DNA of 64,000 nucleotides, taken from the NCBI GenBank assembly GCA_964487795.1, contig CAZASI010000003.1:1-64000 (forward strand), in the 5' to 3' direction. Position 1 is the stretch's first letter; every line of letters starts with the position of its first letter. Source of the stretch: Patescibacterium sp964487795 (lineage in GTDB: Bacteria; Patescibacteriota; Patescibacteriia; Patescibacteriales; Patescibacteriaceae). The position numbers and the translations under genes are program-made. The notes beneath the pieces are model-generated. The model was given only the letters and a program-made list of their open reading frames with translations, made no database searches and was not told the origin of the DNA. This document shows positions 26,970 through 36,476 of the stretch, in pieces.

Positions 26970-26998
26970 TTGAAAAAATATGAGAAATAAGCTATAGT
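26970..26998 (+). promoter_or_regulatory. murA promoter, near-leaderless
   Basis: TTGAAA (26970-26975), a 17-bp spacer and TATAGT (26993-26998). The ATG is at 27010, so a transcript starting about 7 nt past the -10 box would have a leader of roughly 5 nt and no Shine-Dalgarno. It is back to back with the S41 promoter. Confidence 0.75.
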
Positions 26999-27009
26999 AG
27001 TTAAAGTCT

Positions 27010-28272
27010 ATGGCTAAATTCATCATTCAAGGCGGAAAGAAAATAGGAGGAGAAATTTCCGTTGGTGGCGCGAAAAACGCCGCCCTAAAAATTATACCGG
27101 CTGCTCTCTTGAGCAATGAGCCGTTGATTGTTCGCAACCTTCCTGAAATTGAAGACTGCAAACGCTCACTCGAGTTATTCGAGGATCTGGGCGGCGTTAT
27201 CGAACGTGCTGACAATCAAGTTACCCTTACAATGAAGCAAGATCCTAAACAAAGTTTAGAAATTGAATTTGCTAAAAAATTACGCGCTTCAATTATGTTT
27301 GTCGCGCCAATTTTGGCGCGCACCGGAAACGCGGTTTTCCCTCATCCCGGCGGCTGCGTTATTGGTGCGGGCCTTAGACCCATTGATTTATTCATCGACG
27401 GTTTTAAAGCTATGGGTGCAAGTGTTGAATATAAAGATAATTTCTATCACATCAGCGCAAAGAGACTAAAAGGCTGTTCTTATTTCTTCACCACAGTGAG
27501 CGTAACAGGAACTGAAAGTATGATTATGGCCGCAGTCCTCGCCGAGGGCGTCACGACTTTAAATAATTGCGCAATGGAACCGGAAATAGAATATTTAGCT
27601 GAACATCTTAATACATGCGGCGCACGCATTTCTGGCGCAGGCACACCAAAAATTGTTATTGAAGGCGTTGCTTCCTTGCACGGCGGCGAAACAACCATCA
27701 TTCCTGATAGAATTGAAACCGGCACCTTCGCCATTTTGGCAGCAGCGGCCCGCGCAAAATTGATGATTAAAAAATGCCGCCCGGATCATATTGAATCATT
27801 GCTCGCTATCTTTACTAAACTTGGCATTCAGTTTGAACGAGGCGCAGATTGGTTGAACATTACCCATGTACCAGCAAACATTCCTGCCTACAATCTGAAA
27901 ACTCATGAATATCCCGGTTTTGCCACGGATCTACAATCACCTTTTACAGTATTAATGACACAAGCTGCCGGAACCTCTCTAATCCATGAAACTATTTATG
28001 AACGTCGTTTGCTCTTTACAGACATGTTAACGCAGATGGGAGCCAATGTTACGATGTGTGATCCTCATCGTGTTGTTATCCAAGGACCGACAGAGTTACA
28101 CGGTCGTTCACTAACCTCGCCGGATTTACGCGCCGGTATTTCAATGATTATTGCCGGAGCAATCGCCAACGGCAAAACCGAAATAGACAATATTTATCAA
28201 ATCGAGCGCGGGTATGAAAATATCGAAGCTCGCCTCAGTGCCATTGGAGTTTCAATCGTACGCAGCGAATAA
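27010..28272 (+). CDS. murA: UDP-N-acetylglucosamine 1-carboxyvinyltransferase
   Basis: 420 residues of the EPT/MurA family. Lys22 (GGAKNAAL) and the catalytic Cys at about 116 in PGGCVIGAGLRP are present. It carries out the first committed step of peptidoglycan precursor synthesis, adding enolpyruvate from PEP to UDP-GlcNAc. Having Cys rather than Asp in the loop predicts fosfomycin sensitivity by family knowledge. It is followed after 3 nt by the PEGA protein, so the two are likely co-transcribed. Confidence 0.97.
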   Translation: MAKFIIQGGKKIGGEISVGGAKNAALKIIPAALLSNEPLIVRNLPEIEDCKRSLELFEDLGGVIERADNQVTLTMKQDPKQSLEIEFAKKLRASIMFVAPILARTGNAVFPHPGGCVIGAGLRPIDLFIDGFKAMGASVEYKDNFYHISAKRLKGCSYFFTTVSVTGTESMIMAAVLAEGVTTLNNCAMEPEIEYLAEHLNTCGARISGAGTPKIVIEGVASLHGGETTIIPDRIETGTFAILAAAARAKLMIKKCRPDHIESLLAIFTKLGIQFERGADWLNITHVPANIPAYNLKTHEYPGFATDLQSPFTVLMTQAAGTSLIHETIYERRLLFTDMLTQMGANVTMCDPHRVVIQGPTELHGRSLTSPDLRAGISMIIAGAIANGKTEIDNIYQIERGYENIEARLSAIGVSIVRSE

Positions 28273-28275
28273 CCT

Positions 28276-29616
28276 ATGTCTTTGAAATCACGTCGAATTT
28301 TATTTGCCTTTTTTGTTCTTATATTTTGTATTCTGGTTCCGGTCGTTCTCTTATACGCAACGGGTCATACTATTAACTGGCGACGTTTCAGCTTGGAAAA
28401 GACCGGCACTGTATTGATAGACAGTGAACCAAGTAGTGCTTCAATTTTTGTTGACGGAAAAGCAATCTCGACAGGACTCTGGGGCGGACTACAAAATGAC
28501 ACAACGCTAACAACCAGCGCACGACTCAAAAATATCGCACCGGGTGAGCACACGATTCGTCTTGAATTGTACGGTTATTGGCCATGGGAAGAAGAATTTA
28601 GTCTCAAGCCCGATGAAGCGGTCAACTTCAATACCATACATCTTTTTAAACAATCTAAACCTGAGCTACTTAAAGAAACACGTGGGAAAGTAAATGCTAG
28701 TTCGAGCAATGGGAAATACTTTGCCATAGCTGAAAATAATAATGTCATTCTAATTAATACCGCCAATGGTGAAATTTCTAATATTAGTTTAGCTGCCGGA
28801 GAGAAAATTGATAGTCTACAGTGGTCAAAAGATGAACAGTTTATATTAGCAGATCAATTCTTAATTAACTCAAACGATTCTACAGTTGTTGATCTATCTA
28901 AAGCAATCGGACCAATAGAGATACTTCGTTGGAACGCAGTTGATTCCAGCTCTGTTTGGACTTCACAGAAAAACGTACTGACAAGCTATTCAGCAAGTTC
29001 AAAATCGATTACCCGACATACTATTAAAGAAATAACATCTACTGAATCGATTATTGATTTTACAATATACGGTCAAAACACTTTTATTATTGCACGCTCG
29101 GAAACAGGCAAGGAACATCTACTGATTGGATCACTTGGCACTAATTTAAAACAACTTGAATTACCCGGTGCTCAAAACTATTTTGTGCTCAACGGATCTG
29201 ATTTACCATGCTTACATAGTGGACGAAAATTGTATATTATTGATGAGCCATTGCCATTATTCCCTACTCCGCGTTTAGTTGAAGCTGCTAATAATTTTGA
29301 AACAGGCGAATGGATCGACAAGAGTATCCTGTATGCTGCTTCTCTTGAATTGCGGCGTTGGAATAATAGTCAGGATACTTTACTGACGCGCTTTGGTTCG
29401 CCTATCACAGCCGTTAAGCAATTGACCCGGAAACCGGCTATCATAGTTGCGCTGACTGATTCAATTCGCTTATACTCTGAAAGCCGATCGTCACATATTT
29501 TAACAATTTCCTCAATAAAAAATACCGCCGGACTTAGTGTCTCGACGGATGAAAATTTTCTATACGCACTCGGCGAATACGAAAACGTACAGGGCATATA
29601 CCGCCTAGCTCTTTAA
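28276..29616 (+). CDS. PEGA-domain protein with beta-propeller-like C-terminus
   Basis: 446 residues: one N-terminal membrane segment (about 8-28, FAFFVLIFCILVPVVLLYA), a PEGA domain at about 43-120 (TGTVLIDSEPSSASIFVDG, GEHTIRLELYGYWPW), then a long region with repeated beta-strand pattern (WSKDEQFILADQ, GLSVSTDENFLYALGEYE) that looks like a degenerate WD40-type propeller. PEGA proteins are surface or cell-wall associated. The stop overlaps the stop of the convergent glycosyltransferase by 2 nt. Confidence 0.85.
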   Translation: MSLKSRRILFAFFVLIFCILVPVVLLYATGHTINWRRFSLEKTGTVLIDSEPSSASIFVDGKAISTGLWGGLQNDTTLTTSARLKNIAPGEHTIRLELYGYWPWEEEFSLKPDEAVNFNTIHLFKQSKPELLKETRGKVNASSSNGKYFAIAENNNVILINTANGEISNISLAAGEKIDSLQWSKDEQFILADQFLINSNDSTVVDLSKAIGPIEILRWNAVDSSSVWTSQKNVLTSYSASSKSITRHTIKEITSTESIIDFTIYGQNTFIIARSETGKEHLLIGSLGTNLKQLELPGAQNYFVLNGSDLPCLHSGRKLYIIDEPLPLFPTPRLVEAANNFETGEWIDKSILYAASLELRRWNNSQDTLLTRFGSPITAVKQLTRKPAIIVALTDSIRLYSESRSSHILTISSIKNTAGLSVSTDENFLYALGEYENVQGIYRLAL

Positions 29617-30413
29617 TGCGACGCGGGAGTTCGAATCCCCCACTTAACAATATATTTCCACCATGAGCTGATATGTCGTCGGCTCGCTTTGTGCATAAAA
29701 AATGTAAACCAGGGCTGCTTGGCACTCTCACGATTATGATTATGAATAATACTTGCATCAGGCAAATAGCAAACCCTCCAATGCTTTTTCCAAAAACGAC
29801 GACATAAATCGGTATCCTCAAAGTAAAGGAAAAAATTTTCATCAAACATTCCGACATCTTTTAATGCCTTGGCTCTCATAAACAAACATGAGCCTAACAA
29901 CCAATCCACATCACGGGCGTTTTTTTTATCATAATCAGCCATCATAAAACGTCGCAACTCTTTTTCGCCCAAACCTCCTAAAAATGTGCGGCGCAAAATC
30001 GGCGTAATTAAATTGTGCCAACGGTATGATGAGTCCTGTACACTTTTATCAGGATTAAATTGTTTTGGCCCAACCATTCCGACCGTCGGGTTTTCTTCCA
30101 TGAATTTTCTCAACTTAATAAAGGTATCTTTGAACGCCAAAGTATCCGGATTCATCACAACAAGATAATGTCCTCGGGCACGACGCAATCCGGTGTTATT
30201 TCCGGCACCCATACCAATATTTTTTTTATTTTGAATAAACAAAACATGAGGATGCTGCCATGACAAAATTTCTCCGATATTATCTCCGGAGTTATTATCG
30301 ACCACAATAATTTCATGCTGCAAGCCTTCGAAGCTAGCTTCTTCGATAGATTTGATGCAATTTAAGGTGAAGCCTTTATTCTTATAATTAACAATGACAA
30401 TACTTATATCCAT
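29613..30413 (-). CDS. GT2 glycosyltransferase, WbbL-like (fourth of four)
   Basis: About 267 residues from the ATG at 30413; a GTG at 30419 is possible. GT-A fold signals: IVIVNYKN, the nucleotide-binding IIVVDNNS, NIGMGAGNNTGL and the metal-binding region VVMNPDT, with DVDWLLGSCLFMRAKAL and FLYFEDTDLCRR typical of rhamnosyltransferases of the WbbL group. It probably transfers rhamnose or a related sugar to a lipid-linked glycan. The last eight codons (WGIRTPAS-like) look out of place and coincide with a tRNA-like word, see findings. Confidence 0.88.
   Translation of the reverse strand: MDISIVIVNYKNKGFTLNCIKSIEEASFEGLQHEIIVVDNNSGDNIGEILSWQHPHVLFIQNKKNIGMGAGNNTGLRRARGHYLVVMNPDTLAFKDTFIKLRKFMEENPTVGMVGPKQFNPDKSVQDSSYRWHNLITPILRRTFLGGLGEKELRRFMMADYDKKNARDVDWLLGSCLFMRAKALKDVGMFDENFFLYFEDTDLCRRFWKKHWRVCYLPDASIIHNHNRESAKQPWFTFFMHKASRRHISSWWKYIVKWGIRTPASH
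29621..29643. other. tRNA T-arm-like remnant at a convergent gene junction
   Basis: GCGGGAGTTCGAATCCCCCAC resembles the T arm of a tRNA 3' half, but its stem is imperfect and no other tRNA arms lie on either side. It forms the last codons of the glycosyltransferase gene. I read it as a possible scar of an old tRNA-associated rearrangement. Confidence 0.4.
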
Positions 30414-30422
30414 ATTCACAGC

Positions 30423-31466
30423 TTACCAAAACATCACTGTTCTGACCACTTTCCAATAAAAAGCAAAAAATGGATTTATTAATCGCAGCTTCGGGTCATC
30501 TATTTCTTGATACCAAATCCGGCCCGAAAAAAGTTTGGTGGCAACTCGATCAGATATTTTTCGCGCCGCCTGTATTTTTTTTCGCTCAGCCATAATATAG
30601 CGCCAATGCTTTGTTGATAGAAAATATGCCCAAACTCTCATCTTTTCCTTAAACCAACCGGACTTCAAAGAAAACAGTATCAAGCCGCACTCCATAATCA
30701 TAAAAGCCGGAGCAATCGCAATCAAAGTTAAGAGATGATAATTTTTTAATATCGCGATAATACGATTGCGATCCATCCAATAAAACTTAGTAACCGAACG
30801 ACTGAATTCGTATTTGTGATAGACAACAGCTGATTCGGCAATCAAGCATGATCGGCCCGAAAGCCAAAATCTCCATCCCAAATCTTGATCTTCGTTATAC
30901 ATCCACATCTTCGAATCAAACAAACCAATTTCACGCAAAGCACTAGTTGGCAACAATACTGCGGCTCCGGACGGATACGCAATTTCTTTAATACCTGGTT
31001 CCTGATTTTTAAAATCTTCTCTATAGCCTTTTGAAAAACCAAAACCAAGAAAGTGTGTAAGGTTGCCAAAACTATTAACCTTGTCTTGTTCAGGCCACAT
31101 CATTAAACGAGCCTGTATTGCCGCTTCGGGATTAGTGCTAGCCGCCAACATAAGATCAGCCAAACAATTTTGATCCAAAACTGTATCCATATTAATAAGA
31201 GCGCAATAATCAAAACCTTGCTTGATCGCTATACGTAACGCCGCATTATTTCCTTCGGCAAAACCTTCATTCTTTTCTAAACCGATAATTTCAGCTTCCG
31301 AAGCCTGACTTTTTAAAAACGCAAAACTTGTTTCAGTTGTTTCATTGTCAATTAAAAAAATCTTAAAGTCTTGCATGGTTTGTGCGCGCAAACTTACAAG
31401 ACAATCGTGCAAAAAGCGCTCGGCGTAATCTTTCCAGTTAGGACTGATGATAACAGCTAAACTCAT
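30423..31466 (-). CDS. GT2 glycosyltransferase (third of four)
   Basis: 347 residues with the GT-A pattern: LAVIISPNWKDY, FLIDNETTETS, KNEGFAEGNNAALR, metal region LINMDTVLD, and MWMYNEDQDLGWRFWL. A basic, hydrophobic C-terminal stretch (about 230-275) probably associates with the membrane. It belongs to the same rhamnosyltransferase-like group as its neighbours. The start lies 1 nt after the preceding stop (TAA-T-ATG). The acceptor cannot be read from sequence. Confidence 0.87.
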   Translation of the reverse strand: MSLAVIISPNWKDYAERFLHDCLVSLRAQTMQDFKIFLIDNETTETSFAFLKSQASEAEIIGLEKNEGFAEGNNAALRIAIKQGFDYCALINMDTVLDQNCLADLMLAASTNPEAAIQARLMMWPEQDKVNSFGNLTHFLGFGFSKGYREDFKNQEPGIKEIAYPSGAAVLLPTSALREIGLFDSKMWMYNEDQDLGWRFWLSGRSCLIAESAVVYHKYEFSRSVTKFYWMDRNRIIAILKNYHLLTLIAIAPAFMIMECGLILFSLKSGWFKEKMRVWAYFLSTKHWRYIMAERKKIQAARKISDRVATKLFSGRIWYQEIDDPKLRLINPFFAFYWKVVRTVMFW

Positions 31467-31467
31467 A

Positions 31468-32295
31468 TTATTTTTTAAACTTTACAATCACTCCGCCCAG
31501 TATCCATCCAAATTTTAATACAATAAGCTGCCAGGGAGAATGCCACTTTTTAAAGTAAGCCATCATTGATTGCTTAAAGTAATTTTGTTTTATAACTGTA
31601 CTCACTTGTTTAAAACTTTGACCGACGTAATCCACGCATTGCGCTTGCGGTATATACCATACTTCAATCTTAGCCTGCTTAGCCTGATGACAATAGTCAA
31701 CCTCTTCAAACCAAATAAAATATCGCTCATCAAGTCCGCCTAATTTTTCAATCACAGTTCGTCTTATTAAAAAATATGAGCCACGGATTGATTCAACTCG
31801 AGCTGCTTTTTCGTAATTAAATGTTGAACACATATATCGATTTAGCAGTGCCGGGAAGAGACGACCAATTTTTGTCGCCACTAACAATTGATCAAAAATA
31901 TGTGGCAATCGACGAATTTGTTGAATAGTTTTTCCTTTCTCATCAACTAAGTGAATACCGGCGATGCCGGCCTGCGGATTAGCATCAAGCCAATTAACGC
32001 TCTTTGCCAAAGTATCCGGAAATACTTTCATGTCCGGATTTAACAATAAAATATATTTTCCTGTGGCTTTTGCAATCGCTTGATTACAGGCTTTAGCAAA
32101 ACCAAGATTTTCAGTATTGGCAATTGTAATTACTGAGGGAAAATCTGTTTCAAACATCTCGAGAGTTCCATCATCTGAATTATTATCAACCACAAAAGTT
32201 TCAAAAGAAACTCCGGAACTTGCCATTAAAGATTCTAAGTTTATTTTTAACTTATCTTTAACTTTCCAAGATACAATGATAACGGAAATATCCAT
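31468..32295 (-). CDS. GT2 glycosyltransferase (second of four)
   Basis: 275 residues: ISVIIVSWKVKD, FVVDNNSDDGT, NLGFAKACNQAI, LLLNPDMKV (metal region) and the acceptor-side IRGSYFLIRRTV and FIWFEEVDYCHQ. It fits WbbL-type rhamnosyltransferases. The start is 1 nt after the previous stop (TAA-T-ATG). Together with the rml genes it suggests assembly of a rhamnose-containing surface polymer. Confidence 0.88.
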   Translation of the reverse strand: MDISVIIVSWKVKDKLKINLESLMASSGVSFETFVVDNNSDDGTLEMFETDFPSVITIANTENLGFAKACNQAIAKATGKYILLLNPDMKVFPDTLAKSVNWLDANPQAGIAGIHLVDEKGKTIQQIRRLPHIFDQLLVATKIGRLFPALLNRYMCSTFNYEKAARVESIRGSYFLIRRTVIEKLGGLDERYFIWFEEVDYCHQAKQAKIEVWYIPQAQCVDYVGQSFKQVSTVIKQNYFKQSMMAYFKKWHSPWQLIVLKFGWILGGVIVKFKK

Positions 32296-32296
32296 A

Positions 32297-33187
32297 TTAA
32301 TAGCGTTTCAATGTTTTAGCTTCTTTTACAATAGTCGAATAAGAAGCTAGTAAATATTGTTCAAATATTAAAGCTTGGATAAACATAATTTTCATCCGAA
32401 TAATTGCTAATATTTTTGAACTAAAACTTTGTTTTGACCAATATTTAATAAACAAAAAATGCTGATTGGTAAAAGCCCAACGATTAACATTTTTTGAGCG
32501 TTTAAAACGATTAAAAAATCTTTTAATTAATGTTCCTGCTGCTGAACTGCGATCATGATAGCCGATCGCGTCCGGCACAAGCTTTGATTTCATTCCTTTG
32601 AGATATAGGCGATAGGCCAGATCGCAATCTTCCTTGTACATAAAAAAATGTTCATCAAAGAATTGTCCGTTTTCTTCTATTCTTTCAAAATCACTCAAGC
32701 GAAAGATTGCCGCTGCTCCGCTTGGACCGATAATCTCTTGTGCGTCATATTGGCCCGTATCAATTTGACCTTGTCCATAATCAAAAAAGTTAAGACAAGG
32801 TTTAAGACCTAGGCCGCAACTATCAATGATTGAAGTTTTGTTCTTATGTTCAAAATCCCAAACTCGTAATTTCGGCATGACAATACTCAACTCAGGTTCG
32901 CTATCGAGAACTGTAAGTAATTTTTCAAGTACATCAGGCTCTAAAATTAAATCAGGATTTACAATAAAAAAATATTCGGCTCCGGCAGCACGTGCTTGCT
33001 CGATCATTCGATTATACGCTTTACCAAAGCCTAAATTTTTTTCAGCGTTGTCATGAATAATCAAACCAAAATCTTGAAAACTTTGCTCTTTTAAGCTTTG
33101 TTTAAAAAATGGCAGATACGGCGCCGTCAAGGCGCCGTATGAAATTGTACCAATAATTAGCTTATGTTGGGGGGCAGAAATAGACAT
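32297..33187 (-). CDS. GT2 glycosyltransferase (first of four)
   Basis: 296 residues. The GT-A elements are somewhat more divergent: IIGTISYGAL, LIIHDNAEKNLGFG, FFIVNPDLIL (metal region), IIGPSGAAAIFRL and HFFMYKEDCDLAYRLYL. It overlaps the rfbA stop by one base (TAATG), so it is directly coupled to nucleotide-sugar synthesis. It has a basic C-terminal helix that may contact membrane. Confidence 0.86.
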   Translation of the reverse strand: MSISAPQHKLIIGTISYGALTAPYLPFFKQSLKEQSFQDFGLIIHDNAEKNLGFGKAYNRMIEQARAAGAEYFFIVNPDLILEPDVLEKLLTVLDSEPELSIVMPKLRVWDFEHKNKTSIIDSCGLGLKPCLNFFDYGQGQIDTGQYDAQEIIGPSGAAAIFRLSDFERIEENGQFFDEHFFMYKEDCDLAYRLYLKGMKSKLVPDAIGYHDRSSAAGTLIKRFFNRFKRSKNVNRWAFTNQHFLFIKYWSKQSFSSKILAIIRMKIMFIQALIFEQYLLASYSTIVKEAKTLKRY

Positions 33188-33912
33188 TAAATAATCATTT
33201 TAGAATCAAGTTTTGTCTTGGCAAGATTTTGCGCATCGAGCAAACTATCAAAAGTTCCGGCATCAATCCATTCGTTATTAACCATCGCCACCTCAAGTTC
33301 ACCTTTTTCCAAATACCAATTATGTAAATCAGTAATTTCTAATTCGCCGCGTTCGCTCGGTTTGACGGATGAGGCGACGTCAATGACACGATTATCATAT
33401 ACATATAAACCCGTAATGCAAAGATTACTCTTCGGCGCCTTGGGCTTTTCTTCAATCGATACAGCTTTGCCGTTTGAGTCTACTTCAACAACGCCAAAGC
33501 GTTCAGGATCAGGTACGGTTTTAGCAAAAATTTTAGCGCCTTTTTTGAAATTCTTAATTTCATCAGTCAAATCATCAGCGAAAATATTATCACCTAAAAT
33601 CATCACCACATCATCTTTACCAACAAATGATTTTCCTATAATAAACGCATCAGCCAAACCGCGCGGTTCATCTTGAATCTCATAGGTAAAACGAGCACCG
33701 AATTCAGAACCTGAACCGAGTAAGTTTAAATATTGTCCGGCATGTTCAGGGCCGACAATAATCAAAATTTCCGTAATCCCCGCTTTTAATAATGTATTAA
33801 GCGGATAGTAAATCATCGGTCGATTGTAAATCGGTAATAAACCTTTGCTGGTTACTTTTGTGCAGGGACGAAGGCGTGTCGCGCGTCCGCCAGATAAAAT
33901 TATTCCTTTCAT
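33187..33912 (-). CDS. rfbA: Glucose-1-phosphate thymidylyltransferase-like nucleotidyltransferase
   Basis: 241 residues with the sugar-nucleotidyltransferase start KGIILSGGRATRLRP (signature GGxxTRLxP, with Arg-Ala replacing the usual Ser/Ala-Gly), the Lys of SKGLLPIYNRPMIYYPL and the metal-site Asp in ILGDNIFADDL. At 241 residues it is of the shorter form without the C-terminal helical extension of E. coli RfbA (about 290). It makes dTDP-glucose, the first step to dTDP-rhamnose. It overlaps rfbD by 4 nt. Confidence 0.88.
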   Translation of the reverse strand: MKGIILSGGRATRLRPCTKVTSKGLLPIYNRPMIYYPLNTLLKAGITEILIIVGPEHAGQYLNLLGSGSEFGARFTYEIQDEPRGLADAFIIGKSFVGKDDVVMILGDNIFADDLTDEIKNFKKGAKIFAKTVPDPERFGVVEVDSNGKAVSIEEKPKAPKSNLCITGLYVYDNRVIDVASSVKPSERGELEITDLHNWYLEKGELEVAMVNNEWIDAGTFDSLLDAQNLAKTKLDSKMII

Positions 33913-34784
33913 ATAAATGTTTCTTTGTTACAATAATCCGAAACGGCCTCTTGCCAAGTTCTCAGTGGCGGACGTTTGGTGTTTAATAATAATGAATGCT
34001 TAGGACGTTTAGCCGGACGAGGAAAAGATTCAGCGCCTACCGGTTCAAGAATAATTTGTTTTCCGAGTGTTTCAAAAAAATATTTTGCTGCGTCGTGCCA
34101 ACTTGTTTCACCAGCGTTGATAAGGTGATATATTCCGAAGGCTGCATTATCATCAATTAACGCAATGGTTGCCGCAGCTAAATCTCTTGAGTAGGTGAAT
34201 GAACCGATTTCATCATTAACAAGTTTAAGTGAAGGATTGGTGTTTGATAAACGAAACATCAATTCAAAAAAACTGGGCTTTGCTCCAACGCTCATCCCCT
34301 TTGGTCCGAAAAGTTTTGAGGTACGAATTAAATACCATTGCAAGCCTTTTCCACTTGCGCTAATGATTTCTTTTTCTCCATTAAGTTTTGTCTCGCCGTA
34401 GACACTTAACGGATCAGCTTCGTCAGTTTCACTATAACCTATTTCAGAATCTCCCTTAAACACATAATCAGAAGAGTAGTGAATCAGTGTCGCGTTAATT
34501 TCCAAAGCAATGTCAGCCAGCGTTGCAACTAATTCAACATTCAATTGATTTGCCAAAGTACGAGCATCTTCACTCGTTTCACAAGCATCAACGTCATTAA
34601 AAGCCACGGTGTTAATAATAACCTCGGGTTTTAACTCAATAATTTTTTTAGATAGCAAAACCTGATCACTGACATCAATATCAGTTTTATCCCAGCCGAT
34701 GAGCTTCAAATCTTCTCGTTCGGCCCCATATTCAGTTAAAGCCGTGCCTAAATTGCCGGCTGATCCGAGCACCAAAATGGTCAT
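33909..34784 (-). CDS. rfbD: dTDP-4-dehydrorhamnose reductase
   Basis: 291 residues, short-chain dehydrogenase fold: N-terminal GSAGNLGTAL nucleotide motif, ISSDYVF-like HYSSDYVFKGD, and the YGETKLNGE catalytic Tyr-x3-Lys. It is the last step of dTDP-L-rhamnose synthesis, reducing the 4-keto group with NAD(P)H. ATG overlaps with rfbA (ATGA) and it follows the unknown TIM-barrel-like gene by 4 nt. Confidence 0.93.
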   Translation of the reverse strand: MTILVLGSAGNLGTALTEYGAEREDLKLIGWDKTDIDVSDQVLLSKKIIELKPEVIINTVAFNDVDACETSEDARTLANQLNVELVATLADIALEINATLIHYSSDYVFKGDSEIGYSETDEADPLSVYGETKLNGEKEIISASGKGLQWYLIRTSKLFGPKGMSVGAKPSFFELMFRLSNTNPSLKLVNDEIGSFTYSRDLAAATIALIDDNAAFGIYHLINAGETSWHDAAKYFFETLGKQIILEPVGAESFPRPAKRPKHSLLLNTKRPPLRTWQEAVSDYCNKETFI

Positions 34785-34788
34785 AGTC

Positions 34789-35502
34789 TTAACTTAACAA
34801 TAGACGTATATATTCCTTTATTTCCTTCTGTTCGTCAAGCGTGTTGTCGGCGTCAATAATAATCAGCGGTGCCATATAATTTGCCGGAACATGCTTAAGA
34901 TAATCAAGCTCCGAGAGGCTTTCCAAGCGTCGTCGACGCGGTGTGAGCACTTTTCGCCACCAACTCGACATGATAGGCGAGATTCTAGTCGCTTTAAGGG
35001 GATGATGATCCAGCGCATGAATTGATATCTGATATTTTTTTGAGTTATGCATTCTGTCATTTTCCAAATTACCGAGATGCAAACATATTCCTATAACGCC
35101 TGAGCGAGTCAAAGCCTCATCGGTAAATAAATCAGCATGAGCTCTGCCGGCCGCATTTTCAAAAATAATATTCTCTTTATATTTTTGTAATACAAGAGCC
35201 AAACTAAAAAAATGCGGCTCGCTTGAAAATGAAAATACTTCAGTGTGGTGTTTTGTTATGAGATAATCACATTCCCATAATTCCATATCATGCGCCGCCT
35301 GTATAAAAGGCACAACAAGTTCAGTAATCGTATCCAGTTCACGAAAAAGCTGTCGACGATCTTCGCTATTCATCAAATTAAGAAACAAGGCACATTCCTT
35401 TATTCCACTCTTTTTCAAAACTTCAATTTCTTCACGCCAGTTAACAGTCGGACCGCCACCGATTGAACATAAAATCTTTTTTTCTATTTTTTCTTCAATC
35501 AT
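34789..35502 (-). CDS. Unknown protein of the rhamnose operon, TIM-barrel-like
   Basis: 237 residues from the ATG at 35502, which overlaps rfbB by 4 nt (ATGA); a longer frame is rejected. It has ordered beta-alpha repeats: KILCSIGGGP, ECALFLNLM, VVPFIQAAHD, YLITKHHTEVFSFS, NIIFENAAG, GICLHLGNLENDR, YQISIHALDHHP, MAPLIIIDADNTL. The Glu in FENAAG and the His in LHLGN resemble metal ligands of the xylose-isomerase-like/AP-endonuclease-2 TIM barrels, so a sugar isomerase or epimerase acting in the cluster is possible. I do not recognise a family with certainty. Confidence 0.6.
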   Translation of the reverse strand: MIEEKIEKKILCSIGGGPTVNWREEIEVLKKSGIKECALFLNLMNSEDRRQLFRELDTITELVVPFIQAAHDMELWECDYLITKHHTEVFSFSSEPHFFSLALVLQKYKENIIFENAAGRAHADLFTDEALTRSGVIGICLHLGNLENDRMHNSKKYQISIHALDHHPLKATRISPIMSSWWRKVLTPRRRRLESLSELDYLKHVPANYMAPLIIIDADNTLDEQKEIKEYIRLLLS

Positions 35503-36473
35503 ATTTCTCGTAACAGTGGTTTCCACCACGCTTCGTTGGCTTTGTACCAAGCAATCGTGTCTGCTAACCCTTTTTCAAAAGACGTTTCCGCTTTCCAGCC
35601 AAGTTCTTTGGCTGCACGACTTGAATCAATCGAATAACGAAAATCGTGTCCGAGTCTGTCGTCAACATATTCAATAATACTTTCATCTTTACCAAGCGCT
35701 TGCAATAAGTGCTTAGCAATATCAATATTGGTCATTTCATTATTTCCACCTAAACAATATGTTTCACCTAATGTACCTTTAGCAATGATACTCATGATGC
35801 CTTTGACATGATCTTCAACATAAATCCAATCACGAATATTTTCACCCTTGCCGTATAAGGGCAAAGTTTGGCCGTTCAAAGCGCGGAGTATAAAACGAGG
35901 TATTAACTTTTCCGGAAACTGAAATGGTCCATAATTATTACTGCAATTTGAAATAGTCACGGGCAAATTATGAGTATGGAAATACGCACGGACAAGATGA
36001 TCGCTCGCCGCTTTTGAAGCACTATACGGACTTCGCGGATCATACGGCGTTTCTTCGTTAAATTTTGGATCAGAGGCGGATAATGAACCAAAGACTTCAT
36101 CTGTCGAAATATGATGAAATCGCGGTGGTTTTGCTGCCCGGCGTGCGGCTTCTAACAGCGTTCGTGTGCCTTCAACATTGGTAGAAATAAATTCTTTACT
36201 GGAAGCAATAGAACGATCAACGTGTGATTCAGCGGCAAAATGCACAACCAACTCGCAGTCGCGCATGGCAGTCTCAACTAATTTTTCATCACAAATTGAA
36301 CCATGAACAAAGCTGTATTTCGGATTGCCGGAAAAATCAGCCGTTGTTTCAATACGACCAGCGTAAGTCAGAGCATCAAGATTAACAATCTCGTCGTCAG
36401 GATGTTCTGCCATCCATTGTCTTATAAAATTTGAACCGATAAAACCGGCTCCGCCTGTAACAAGAACTTTCAT
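35499..36473 (-). CDS. rfbB: dTDP-glucose 4,6-dehydratase
   Basis: 324 residues, extended SDR fold: GGAGFIGSN (NAD site), FAAESHVDRSI, STDEVFGSL, YSASKAASD (catalytic Tyr-x3-Lys) and the substrate-binding NCSNNYGPFQFPEK. This is the standard RmlB signature set. It converts dTDP-glucose to the 4-keto-6-deoxy intermediate. It lies 3 nt downstream of the HIT gene. Confidence 0.97.
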   Translation of the reverse strand: MKVLVTGGAGFIGSNFIRQWMAEHPDDEIVNLDALTYAGRIETTADFSGNPKYSFVHGSICDEKLVETAMRDCELVVHFAAESHVDRSIASSKEFISTNVEGTRTLLEAARRAAKPPRFHHISTDEVFGSLSASDPKFNEETPYDPRSPYSASKAASDHLVRAYFHTHNLPVTISNCSNNYGPFQFPEKLIPRFILRALNGQTLPLYGKGENIRDWIYVEDHVKGIMSIIAKGTLGETYCLGGNNEMTNIDIAKHLLQALGKDESIIEYVDDRLGHDFRYSIDSSRAAKELGWKAETSFEKGLADTIAWYKANEAWWKPLLREI

Positions 36474-36476
36474 AGT

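Noticed and set aside
29621..29643. A complete tRNA gene at the PEGA/GT junction
   Set aside because: Only a T-arm-like word is present; neither strand offers acceptor, D or anticodon arms.
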